DNA of 64,000 nt, from assembly GCA_039808365.1 (NCBI GenBank), contig JBDHSX010000001.1, positions 66,490 to 130,489 of the forward strand, given 5' to 3'. The notes under the pieces are model-generated. The model searched no databases. It saw nothing but the letters and a program-made list of their open reading frames with translations, and was not told the DNA's origin. Source of the stretch: 62-47 sp039808365. GTDB lineage: Bacteria > Pseudomonadota > Alphaproteobacteria > Rhizobiales > Xanthobacteraceae. A program made the translations under genes and the position numbers. Below are positions 1 through 7,351 of the stretch, piece after piece (position 1 is the first letter of the stretch; each line of letters opens with the position of its first letter).

Positions 1-149
1 TGTCTGCGATCTTGAGCGCCGCAGGTTGGTGAGGTTGCCGTCGAATCGCGAGCAGGCGACGCCGCGGACGTGGCCCGTGGACCGTTCGTCCATCACGACC
101 TCGCGACCTATGCTGACCATGTTATAAACCCTGAATCCGGGATTGAGCC
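1..149. other. window edge, no assignable gene
   Basis: Two frames stay open here and neither is recognisable. A minus-strand frame starts with ATG at 120 and runs off the window (about 40 codons, beginning MVSIGREVVMDERS). A plus-strand frame runs in from the edge and stops at 133. The first could be the start of a divergent gene and the second the tail of an upstream gene. The sequence does not decide between them, so no CDS is called. Confidence 0.4.
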
Positions 150-155
150 TTGACG

Positions 156-1241
156 ATGACAGACCAGCAATCCGACGGCACGGGCTCGCTTTTGAACGAG
201 AGCGCGACCAAGCTGTTTGCCTCCTTCGATGAGCGCGAAATCCGCGCGGTCGAGCAGGGGGAGTGGCTTGAGGCGGCGTGGGCCAAGGTGCGGGACGCGG
301 GGTTTGCGCTGGCGTTGGTGAGCGAGGACGCCGGCGGCTTCGGCATCGCGTCGGCGGAGGCGATGGCGTTGCTGCGCGTCGCCGGTTATCACGCCGCGCC
401 GGTGCCGCTGGCCGAAACCATGCTCGCCAACCGCCTGTTGAGCGAGGCCGGCTTCGATCCGGTGGAGGGGGCGGCCACCGTGGTCATCGCGGAGAGTGGG
501 GCGTTCACGCTCGCCAGGCACGGCGGCGACTGGCGGCTCGGCGGCCGCGCCGCCGGGGTGCCATGGGCGCGCCATGCCGAGACCATCGTGGTGTTGGCCG
601 AGCATGACGGCAAGCCATTCGTGGCGCGGTTGAGGCGTGGTGCCGCAAACGTCGCGCCCGCGATGTCGCTGGCGAACCTTCCCGCCGATGACGTCAGCGT
701 CGACGCCGAGATCGCGGGCGACGACGCGCGTCCCGCGCCCGCGCGCTGGACGCCGCAAACGCTCAGGGCGGCCTTCGCGGCGTTGCGCGTGTCCGAGATG
801 GCGGGGGCGCTGGCGCGGGTGATGGAAATCACCGTCGGCTACGCCAATGAGCGGGTGCAGTTCGGCAAGCCGATCGGCAAGCAACAGGCGATCCAGCAAC
901 AGCTCGCGGTGCTGGCCGGACAGGCCGCGGCGGCGGGCGGCGCGGCCGATGTCGCGAGCGCGGCGTTCGACAGTCTCGACGTCGTGGCGATCGCGGCGGC
1001 CAAGGTGCGCGCCGGCGAGGCCGCGAGCATCGCCGCGCCGATCGCGCATCAGGTGCACGGCGCCATCGGCTTCACCGAGGAACACCGTCTGCACTTCTTC
1101 ACGCGGCGGCTGTGGGGCTGGCGCGATGAAGGCGGTTCCGAACGGTATTGGAGCAAGGTGATCGGTCAGCAGGCGATCGCCGCCGGAGCCGAGGGGTTGT
1201 GGCCGTTCGTGGTGTCGGTGGGCGCAGGTCAGGGGGCATGA
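156..1241 (+). CDS. acyl-CoA dehydrogenase family protein, probable partner subunit of the next gene
   Basis: A 361-aa FAD-dependent acyl-CoA dehydrogenase homologue, expected to act in the cytoplasm on a CoA thioester. The C-terminal half carries the typical family stretch ERVQFGKPIGKQQAIQ and then HQVHGAIGFTEEHRLH. The N-terminal part is short and divergent compared with the 380-400 residues usual for the family, as in partner subunits of heteromeric acyl-CoA dehydrogenases. ATG 156 is preferred; an in-frame TTG at 150 is possible. The stop overlaps the start of the next acyl-CoA dehydrogenase (ATGATG at 1238), which implies translational coupling. The substrate cannot be read from the sequence. 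Confidence 0.88.
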   Translation: MTDQQSDGTGSLLNESATKLFASFDEREIRAVEQGEWLEAAWAKVRDAGFALALVSEDAGGFGIASAEAMALLRVAGYHAAPVPLAETMLANRLLSEAGFDPVEGAATVVIAESGAFTLARHGGDWRLGGRAAGVPWARHAETIVVLAEHDGKPFVARLRRGAANVAPAMSLANLPADDVSVDAEIAGDDARPAPARWTPQTLRAAFAALRVSEMAGALARVMEITVGYANERVQFGKPIGKQQAIQQQLAVLAGQAAAAGGAADVASAAFDSLDVVAIAAAKVRAGEAASIAAPIAHQVHGAIGFTEEHRLHFFTRRLWGWRDEGGSERYWSKVIGQQAIAAGAEGLWPFVVSVGAGQGA

Positions 1242-2389
1242 TGTCGTTCTTCACCTTTCCCAATCCGCCCGTCTCGCCGCAAGCCGAGGCGCTGCGTGCC
1301 GAAGTGCGGGCGTTCCTCGCCGAGGAGTTGAAGACGATGCCGGCGCATCGGCGCGCGGCGTCGTGGAGCGGCTTCGACGCCGATTTTTCCCGCAAGATGG
1401 GCCAGCGCGGCTGGATCGGCATGACCTGGCCGAAGCAATATGGCGGCCACGAGCGCAGCAGCCTGGAACGCTACGTCGTGCTTGAGGAGATGCTGGCGGC
1501 GGGCGCGCCGGTGGCGGCGCACTGGATCGCCGACCGCCAGAGCGGGCCGCTGCTGCTGCGGTTCGGCACGGAAGAACAGCGCCGGACGGTGCTGCCGAAG
1601 ATCGCCGCCGGCGAGTTGTTCTGCTGCATCGGCATGAGCGAGCCTGACTCCGGCTCCGATTTGGCCGCGGTGCGCACCCGCGCCGAGCCGGTCGAGGGCG
1701 GCTTCCGCGTCACCGGCACCAAGCTGTGGACCACCTTCGGTCATCGCGCGCATTACATGCTGTTGTTCTGCCGCACCAGCGGCAACTCCAGCGATCGCCA
1801 CGGCGGCACCAGCCAGCTTCTGGTCGACCTCAAGACGCCGGGCATCACCATCCGCCCGATCGTCGACCTGACCGGCGCGAAACACTTCAACGAGGTGGTG
1901 TTCGAGAATGTGTTCGTGCCGTCGTCGGCGCTGATCGGCGAGAGGGGCAACGGCTGGCATCAGGTGACCAGCGAACTGGCCTATGAACGCTCCGGCCCGG
2001 AGCGATTCCTGTCGTCCTTCGTGCTGTTCGCGGAACTGGTGCGCGTGCTGCGCGACCATCCCTCGGAGCAGGCGACCATCGCGGTCGGCCGGCTGGCGTC
2101 GCATCTCGTGGTGCTGCGGCAACTGTCGCGCGGCGTCGCCTTCCTGTTGCAGAACGGCCAGAACCCGGCGCTGGAGGCGGCGGTGGTGAAGGATCTCGGC
2201 GCGCTGGTGGAGCAGGAGATCCCGGACATCGTGCGATCGCTGGTCGAGATCGAGCCGGGCTCGGAGCGCACCGCCGAACTGGCCCGCACCCTGCACTACA
2301 CCGTGCTCGCCGCGCCGTCCTTCTCGCTGCGCGGCGGCACCCGCGAAATCCTCCGCGGCATCATCGCCCGCGGCCTCGGGTTGCGCTGA
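1238..2389 (+). CDS. acyl-CoA dehydrogenase
   Basis: A 383-aa protein with full acyl-CoA dehydrogenase architecture: a helical N-terminal domain, a central beta domain with the FAD/substrate motif CCIGMSEPDSGSDLAAVRT (about residues 125-145), and a C-terminal helical domain ending LRGGTREILRGIIAR. The position that is Glu in the usual YEGT motif is Gly here (RGGT). That occurs in subunits that work as heteromers, so this protein and the preceding one probably form one enzyme. The start at 1238 overlaps the upstream stop. A strong hairpin follows the gene at 2504-2546. Steroid side-chain, terpenoid or fatty-acid substrates are all possible. Confidence 0.92.
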   Translation: MMSFFTFPNPPVSPQAEALRAEVRAFLAEELKTMPAHRRAASWSGFDADFSRKMGQRGWIGMTWPKQYGGHERSSLERYVVLEEMLAAGAPVAAHWIADRQSGPLLLRFGTEEQRRTVLPKIAAGELFCCIGMSEPDSGSDLAAVRTRAEPVEGGFRVTGTKLWTTFGHRAHYMLLFCRTSGNSSDRHGGTSQLLVDLKTPGITIRPIVDLTGAKHFNEVVFENVFVPSSALIGERGNGWHQVTSELAYERSGPERFLSSFVLFAELVRVLRDHPSEQATIAVGRLASHLVVLRQLSRGVAFLLQNGQNPALEAAVVKDLGALVEQEIPDIVRSLVEIEPGSERTAELARTLHYTVLAAPSFSLRGGTREILRGIIARGLGLR

Positions 2390-2686
2390 ACGCCTCGATC
2401 AAGCCGGAAGCCCATGACCGATCGAAGGCGGTGATGATCGAGCGGGCTGTTGCTGCGACCCCTGCGACATTGATGAGCGTCGCAACGACTCCGCCGTGAA
2501 CCAAATCGCCTTCCGTTCGATTTCAGGCGCGAACGGAAGGCCGATTCTCACTTTCATTGAATTCGCTAAAATGAGCGAGAGGTTGAGTCGCTAAGGGCCA
2601 CCAGAGTTTGACGCACAAGCGCGTCCCACGCCGGATTTAGCTCACTCACCACCGACACGCCTCTACGATGTCGGCGAACAGTTGCG
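2390..2686. other. intergenic region, 297 bp
   Basis: No convincing coding frame is visible. The region contains a strong hairpin at 2504-2546. The rest, up to the convergent end of the SnoaL-like gene at 2687, shows no recognisable element. Confidence 0.6.
2504..2546 (+). terminator. strong hairpin downstream of the acyl-CoA dehydrogenase pair
   Basis: CCTTCCGTTCG (2509-2519) pairs perfectly with CGAACGGAAGG (2530-2540). After a one-base bulge the stem extends with AATCG (2504-2508) and CGATT (2542-2546). The loop is 10 nt. No clean T-run follows, so it could be a terminator or an mRNA-stabilising structure. It sits between convergent genes. Confidence 0.6.
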
Positions 2687-3043
2687 TCATGACGCGCCGA
2701 CTTCAAGGAAGCCAATCACTTCGGCAATTCTGCCGCCGCCGTCGACTCGGACGATGTCGGTGCCGCGCGCGGCGACCTCTCCGCTCGGGGCCGCGAGGTT
2801 CCAGGTAAAGCGGACGTAATTCCCGTGGCCGTCAGGGGTGCCTTCGAGCGCGAAACGGTAGCCCGGGAACTGCGCGGTGGCTTTGTCGATCATCGCGGCG
2901 ATGGCGTCGCGCCCCTCCGCCGACATCAGGGGGTCAATGTAAGTCGCATCCTCGCTCCAGTTAACGAGCGCGTTGCTGCGTTCCGTTGGCGTGACGTTCC
3001 AGCCGGTCAGATATTGTTCTGCGATCAATCCTGGTTCGATCAT
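2687..3043 (-). CDS. SnoaL/NTF2-like domain protein
   Basis: A 118-aa protein covering a whole SnoaL-like (NTF2-fold) domain. The N-terminal helix is followed by NWSEDATYIDPLMSAEGRDA and, later, FRFTWN-like strands. The fold forms small cone-shaped barrels used by isomerases, hydrolases and many ligand-binding proteins, so no reaction can be assigned. The ATG at 3043 has a clear AGGAGA site upstream on the minus strand. It is divergent from an XRE-family regulator, with a perfect palindrome (3100-3114) between them. It is therefore a likely target of that regulator. Confidence 0.8.
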   Translation of the reverse strand: MIEPGLIAEQYLTGWNVTPTERSNALVNWSEDATYIDPLMSAEGRDAIAAMIDKATAQFPGYRFALEGTPDGHGNYVRFTWNLAAPSGEVAARGTDIVRVDGGGRIAEVIGFLEVGAS

Positions 3044-3099
3044 TTTAATCTCCTGAATGAGGACATGACGAAGCTGACACAGTTAGGGAGGCATTGCGA

Positions 3100-3114
3100 T
3101 TACCTATGAGGTAA
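3100..3114. promoter_or_regulatory. perfect palindrome, candidate operator
   Basis: TTACCT-ATG-AGGTAA: two perfect 6-bp arms around a 3-bp centre, located between the divergent SnoaL-like gene and the XRE regulator. Position and symmetry fit an operator for a dimeric HTH protein, most simply the adjacent regulator. Binding is inferred. Confidence 0.5.
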
Positions 3115-3164
3115 GCGTATCAGGGCGAAGGTGATGCTACTGTGTCCGGGAAAGGCGGTGCGAC

Positions 3165-3953
3165 GTGACGGAAACGGTTGGAGAATTGATGCGAGATTGG
3201 CGGCGGCGCAGGCGGATGAGCCAATTGGACCTGTCACTGGAGGCCGATGTTTCAGCCAGACATCTCAGCTTCGTCGAGAGTGGGCGCGCGCGTGCCAGCC
3301 GCGAGATGCTGCAACGGCTCGGTGATCGGTTGGCAATGCCTCTGCGCGAACGCAATCGACTCCTCATCGCCGGGGGATACGCGCCTGACCATGGCGAGCG
3401 GCCGCTCAATTCGCCCGAGATGGGCGTCGCCATGTCCGCCATTCGCATGGTGCTTGACGGGCATGGTCCGTTTCCAGCGCTGGCGGTTGACCGTCAATGG
3501 AATCTGATCGCCGCCAACATTCCCGCGACGAATTTGTTGACGGGTCTGCCCGATGCGCTCTGCAAACCAAAGTTGAATGTTCTCCGCGCGACGCTCGACC
3601 CTGCGGGTCTTGCGCCCCGCATCGCGAACCTGCCGGAGTGGCGTCATCATTTGCTTGGCAGATTACGAAGCGACTACGCCGCCACCGGCGATCCTGCTCT
3701 AGCCAAGTTACACGATGAACTGAGCGCAATTCCGGTCACGCGCCGCCAGGCACACAATTCGCCGATTGCGCGCATCGCAGTCCCGCTGATGTTGGATGCA
3801 GGAGAGGGGCGAATTCTGTCCCTGCTCTCAACGACCACGGTGTTTGGTACGGCAAACGATATAACCCTTTCCGAGCTGACGCTGGAAGCTTTCTTCCCGG
3901 CGGATGCGGAAACGCAAAAATTCTTCATGCGCAATTCAACTGCGTCAAATTGA
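3165..3953 (+). CDS. XRE-family transcriptional regulator with MmyB-like ligand domain
   Basis: A 262-aa cytoplasmic DNA-binding protein. Residues about 1-65 form a Cro/C1-type helix-turn-helix (GELMRDWRRRRRMSQLDLS, then RHLSFVESGRA). The remainder matches the MmyB-type ligand-binding domain, with ALAVDRQWNLIAAN and a C-terminal part about residues 100-255. Such proteins usually repress a neighbouring oxidoreductase or small protein and respond to an unknown ligand. The start is GTG at 3165. The palindrome at 3100-3114 between this gene and the divergent SnoaL-like gene suggests auto-control. A bidirectional hairpin at 3968-3994 separates it from hmuV. Confidence 0.88.
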   Translation: MTETVGELMRDWRRRRRMSQLDLSLEADVSARHLSFVESGRARASREMLQRLGDRLAMPLRERNRLLIAGGYAPDHGERPLNSPEMGVAMSAIRMVLDGHGPFPALAVDRQWNLIAANIPATNLLTGLPDALCKPKLNVLRATLDPAGLAPRIANLPEWRHHLLGRLRSDYAATGDPALAKLHDELSAIPVTRRQAHNSPIARIAVPLMLDAGEGRILSLLSTTTVFGTANDITLSELTLEAFFPADAETQKFFMRNSTASN

Positions 3954-3967
3954 CAACGGCACCGCGA

Positions 3968-3994
3968 GGTGAGTGACAGGTCGCGTCACTCACC
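3968..3994. terminator. bidirectional terminator hairpin between convergent genes
   Basis: A perfect 10-bp stem GGTGAGTGAC / GTCACTCACC with a 7-nt loop lies between the ends of the XRE regulator (+) and hmuV (-). The placement fits a shared terminator, although the T-run is weak. Confidence 0.6.
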
Positions 3995-4023
3995 CAACAT
4001 GTCCAGGGTCAGCCTGCCGAGCG

Positions 4024-4818
4024 TCAGTCGCGGCTTTGCACCAGTTGCGGCAGGAGAAACGGAGTCCGGTCCGTCAGGCGCTGGACAATGGTATCAACCT
4101 CGAACACATCGCGGATGATCGCATCCGTCACGATCCGATCGGGGTGTCCCGTCGCGACGATTGCGCCGTTGCGCATGAAGACGATCCGGTCCGCGAAGCG
4201 GATGGCGAGATTGAGATCGTGCAGGATCGCGACGACCGCGGTGCCCTCGCGCGCGTGCCGGCGCGCGATCTCGACGAGCGCGATCTGATGCTTCAGATCG
4301 AGGCTCGAAGTCGGCTCATCGAGCAGCAGCAATCCGGGACCATTCGCCGCTTCCGCGCGTGCAAGCTGGACAAGGGCGCGGGCAAAATGCACGCGCTGCT
4401 GTTCGCCGCCCGACAGCGTCGGAAACTGACGCTGCCTGAGATGGCTCATCCCCACTTCGTGCAGCGCGGCCTCGACCAGCGGTCGCGCGGCCGCGTGACC
4501 GGCGTCGCCCGCGCCCATGAAGGCGATTTCCTCCACCGTAAACGGGAATGTGACGTGCACATGCTGCGACAGCACCGCGCGATGCATCGCCAATTCGCGC
4601 GGGGTGTAGGCGTCGAGGTTGCGCTGCCTCAATTGCACGGTGCCGCTGCTCGGGCGTGCGTCGCCGGACAGCAACCGCAGCAGCGTCGATTTGCCCGCCC
4701 CGTTGGGGCCGACGATAGCCACGCTATCGCCGGGTTCGATGGCGATGTCGACGCCGCTGACGAGCGTGGCGCCGTGAACCGATTTCGTCAGTGCGCGAGC
4801 TTCGAGGATCGCCGTCAT
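4024..4818 (-). CDS. hmuV: haem ABC transporter ATP-binding protein HmuV
   Basis: A 264-aa ATPase that powers haem import from the periplasm with HmuU and HmuT. Walker A is GPNGAGKST (about residue 38), the signature is LSGGEQQRVHFARAL, and Walker B is LLLLDEPTSSLD, followed by the switch histidine in AILHDLNLA. The length is normal for HmuV. ATG at 4818 overlaps the hmuU stop (ATGA), so translation is coupled. It is the last gene of the hemP-hmuTUV operon. Confidence 0.95.
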   Translation of the reverse strand: MTAILEARALTKSVHGATLVSGVDIAIEPGDSVAIVGPNGAGKSTLLRLLSGDARPSSGTVQLRQRNLDAYTPRELAMHRAVLSQHVHVTFPFTVEEIAFMGAGDAGHAAARPLVEAALHEVGMSHLRQRQFPTLSGGEQQRVHFARALVQLARAEAANGPGLLLLDEPTSSLDLKHQIALVEIARRHAREGTAVVAILHDLNLAIRFADRIVFMRNGAIVATGHPDRIVTDAIIRDVFEVDTIVQRLTDRTPFLLPQLVQSRD

Positions 4819-5912
4819 GGCCCGATCAACGTGCGCTGACGGAGCAGGATCACGAGGAAAAACGGCGCGCCGATTGCGGCCGTGAGGATCCCGATCGGCA
4901 TTTCGGCCGGCGCGACGATGGTGCGGGCAAGGGTGTCGGCAACGACGACCAGCGCGGCGCCGAGCAGCATCGAGGCCGGCAACAGCAGGCGGTGACCGGG
5001 GCCGATCATCAGCCGTAAAAGGTGCGGCACGATGATGCCCACGAAGGAGACGACGCCGCAGATCGACACGGCGGCTCCCGTCATCGCCGAGATCAGCACG
5101 ATCGTGATCCGCTTCAGACGCTCCACGTTGACGCCGCCATGAAAGGCTTCGGACTCGCCGAGGATCATCATGTCGAGCCCGCGCGCGATCGCCAGCGCAA
5201 CCGCAACCCCGATAAGAAGAACGGGTAGTGCCGCCGTGACCTTGCTCCATGTCGCGCCGCTCAGCGAGCCGAGCAGCCAGAATGTGATGTCGCGCAACTG
5301 GCGATCATCGGCGACGAAGACCAGAAGGCCGATGCCGGCATTGGCGATGGCGGCGATGGCGAGGCCCGCCAGCAGGAACAGCGACACGGATGTCTTGCCG
5401 CTGCGGCTGGCGATTCCATAGAGCACCAGGGTCGTCGCGAGCGATCCGGCGAACGCGCCAAGCGGCAGCAGTTCGGTCTGCATGAAGCGAAGGCCTTCCC
5501 CGAACCGGCTGTCGATCAGCACGATGGTGGCGACGGCCGCGAAAGCGCCGCCGCTGGCGACGCCGACCAGCGAGGGATCGGCGAGGGGATTACGGAACAG
5601 ACCCTGCATCAGCGCGCCGGCGGTGGCGAGCAGCCCGCCGACCGCGGCCGCCGCCGCGATGCGGGGAATGCGGATCGACCATAGCACCAGATGATCGCGT
5701 GCAAGCAATGCATTGGTTGCGTCGCCGGCCGTAATTCCAAGCGCGGCGCCGAGGCGATTGAGCGGAATACCGGCGGCGCCGATGGTCAGCGCGAAAATGG
5801 AAATCACCCCGAGCACGACCGCGAGGACGCCGAGCGCCGTTGCCGCCGTCGGACGGAGCGGGCGGCCGATCGTCGTGGATTGTGCCCGCGCATCGGACGT
5901 TGCGGCGGTCAT
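4815..5912 (-). CDS. hmuU: haem ABC transporter permease HmuU
   Basis: A 365-aa inner-membrane permease of the FecCD family with multiple hydrophobic helices. Family stretches include GAALGITAGDATN, IRIPRIAAAAAVGG, GALMQGLFRNPLADPSLVG and GIIVPHLLRLMIGPGHR; the last contributes to the ATPase-coupling region. ATG at 5912 overlaps the hmuT stop (ATGA); an in-frame TTG at 5921 is less likely. It forms the membrane channel for haem delivered by HmuT and is energised by HmuV. Confidence 0.95.
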   Translation of the reverse strand: MTAATSDARAQSTTIGRPLRPTAATALGVLAVVLGVISIFALTIGAAGIPLNRLGAALGITAGDATNALLARDHLVLWSIRIPRIAAAAAVGGLLATAGALMQGLFRNPLADPSLVGVASGGAFAAVATIVLIDSRFGEGLRFMQTELLPLGAFAGSLATTLVLYGIASRSGKTSVSLFLLAGLAIAAIANAGIGLLVFVADDRQLRDITFWLLGSLSGATWSKVTAALPVLLIGVAVALAIARGLDMMILGESEAFHGGVNVERLKRITIVLISAMTGAAVSICGVVSFVGIIVPHLLRLMIGPGHRLLLPASMLLGAALVVVADTLARTIVAPAEMPIGILTAAIGAPFFLVILLRQRTLIGP

Positions 5913-6880
5913 TTGTCGCAATCGAAGTGCGTGGATGCCGCTGGCGTCGCGGCGGCAAGATTGGGGTAAAGCCTGATCGCGAGATCCCGCGCGGCCGATG
6001 CGGTGCGCGGGCCGAAGCCGAGAAGATACAGGCCATCCATGGCGATGAATGTCTTGTTGCGCGCGACGGCCGTCATCGCGAATGCCGGGTGGGCATAGAT
6101 CGCGTTGGCCTGGAGCGTGTCCTTGCCGCGCTCGATCGACAGCACCACATCCGGTTGCGCGGCGACGATCGCCTCATCGTTGATCGGCTTGTAACCGTCA
6201 TACTGGTCGATGGCGTTGACTGCTCCGGCCAGCCGGATGATCTCGTTGGCGGCGGTGTTCTTTCCCGCGGTCATGGCTCGGCCGTTCAGCAGCGACATCA
6301 CGAACATCACGCGAACTGGCTTCGCGATCGCGGCGCGCAGTTTGCGCAACTGTTCGAGATCGTCACCGACCTTCCGCGTCAGGCAGGCCGCGCGCGCATC
6401 CAGGCCGAGGGTGTGACCGACGATCGCGATCTTGTCGAGGATGCCCTGTTCCGAAAACGTTTCCGGCACGAGCACCATTGGCACTTTCGCGGCCTCAAGA
6501 ACATCCATCGTTTCCCTGGGTCCTGCGCCCTGCATGGCCAGGATCAGCGACGGATGAAGGCCGAGAACGCCTTCCGGCGACAACTGCCGCATGTAGCCGA
6601 CGTTCGGCTTGTCGCGCAGCACCGACGCGGGAAAGGTGCTCGTCGTATCGACGCCGACGATACGATCGTCCAGGCCAAGATCGTGCAGGATCTCGGTAAT
6701 CGCGCCGCCGATCGCCACGATGCGCGAGGGATCGGCGATGGCGACGTCAATGCCGCGCGCGTCGCGCACCACGATCCCGGCGGCCCGCGTGCTCGATCCG
6801 GCGAGCAGCAGCGCCGTGAATGTCGCGGCGGCGCAAAGAAATCCGCGCCGATGCGGGGACGATGGTTTGTCCGGGTTCAT
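5909..6880 (-). CDS. hmuT: periplasmic haem-binding protein HmuT
   Basis: A 323-aa periplasmic binding protein of the haem type. An N-terminal signal (RRGFLCAAATFTALLLAGSS, then TRAAG) is followed by a TroA-like fold. The conserved VGYMRQLSPEGVLGL segment carries the tyrosine used as a haem ligand in homologues such as ShuT. ATG at 6880 overlaps the hemP stop (TGATG). A GTG at 6883 is an alternative. It passes haem from the TonB-dependent receptor to HmuUV. Confidence 0.93.
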   Translation of the reverse strand: MNPDKPSSPHRRGFLCAAATFTALLLAGSSTRAAGIVVRDARGIDVAIADPSRIVAIGGAITEILHDLGLDDRIVGVDTTSTFPASVLRDKPNVGYMRQLSPEGVLGLHPSLILAMQGAGPRETMDVLEAAKVPMVLVPETFSEQGILDKIAIVGHTLGLDARAACLTRKVGDDLEQLRKLRAAIAKPVRVMFVMSLLNGRAMTAGKNTAANEIIRLAGAVNAIDQYDGYKPINDEAIVAAQPDVVLSIERGKDTLQANAIYAHPAFAMTAVARNKTFIAMDGLYLLGFGPRTASAARDLAIRLYPNLAAATPAASTHFDCDK

Positions 6881-7083
6881 CACTTCGTCAGGATCAGCTT
6901 GTTTTGCGATGTCAGGCGCAGGCGATAATTTTCACCCTCGTGGGCGATGAAAATCTCACGCCCCCGCGAAAACAGGTCCGTGCTGGCCAGAATGTTGTTT
7001 CGCATGGGCACAAGCCGTTCGTCGCACACGCCCTGCGCCGTGGAATGCGAGCCGGAAGGATGGGCCTCGGGTTTGTCCGCCAT
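6880..7083 (-). CDS. hemP: haemin uptake protein HemP (HmuP)
   Basis: A 67-aa protein whose C-terminal half (GREIFIAHEGENYRLRLTSQ, then NKLILTK) is the HemP domain. In Bradyrhizobium japonicum HmuP is a co-activator with Irr of haem-utilisation genes, so this small protein is probably regulatory and not a transporter part. ATG at 7083 gives the normal family length. It is the first gene of the hmuTUV operon and is divergent from hmuR. Confidence 0.92.
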   Translation of the reverse strand: MADKPEAHPSGSHSTAQGVCDERLVPMRNNILASTDLFSRGREIFIAHEGENYRLRLTSQNKLILTK

Positions 7084-7153
7084 GGTCTCGAAATGACTGT
7101 CACGCCTCTCCGCGTCATTACAGTCAGGCTGCGGTGCGATCCAGTGACGGCAA

Positions 7154-7170
7154 TTTATAATCAATATAAA
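7154..7170. promoter_or_regulatory. 17-bp inverted repeat in hemP/hmuR divergent promoter region
   Basis: TTTATAATCAATATAAA: arms TTTATA and TATAAA are perfectly inverted, with further symmetry at two inner positions. The AT-rich site stands out in GC-rich surroundings. Its outer arms resemble the iron control elements bound by Irr in rhizobia (TTTA...TAAA). It could be a binding site for Irr, Fur or HmuP, or simply a -10 region; direct proof is lacking. Confidence 0.5.
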
Positions 7171-7351
7171 CAGTGCGCGCGGCAATTGACCGCCGGGGCG
7201 GTGGTTCGTATTGCAAAATCACGCGCATACACGGTCTCATGACATTTGCGCCAAGCCGCCAGCAAGCCACTGCAACCGATCTTTCTGTATCCGTCGCAGC
7301 GCCCGCCAGCCGCATTCGACACATATCGAACTCGATTGGGGCTGCGGGACA

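Noticed and set aside
4024..5250. An extended hmuV with 140 extra N-terminal residues
   Set aside because: The extension is an out-of-frame reading of hmuU; ATG 4818 gives normal HmuV length and an ATGA overlap.
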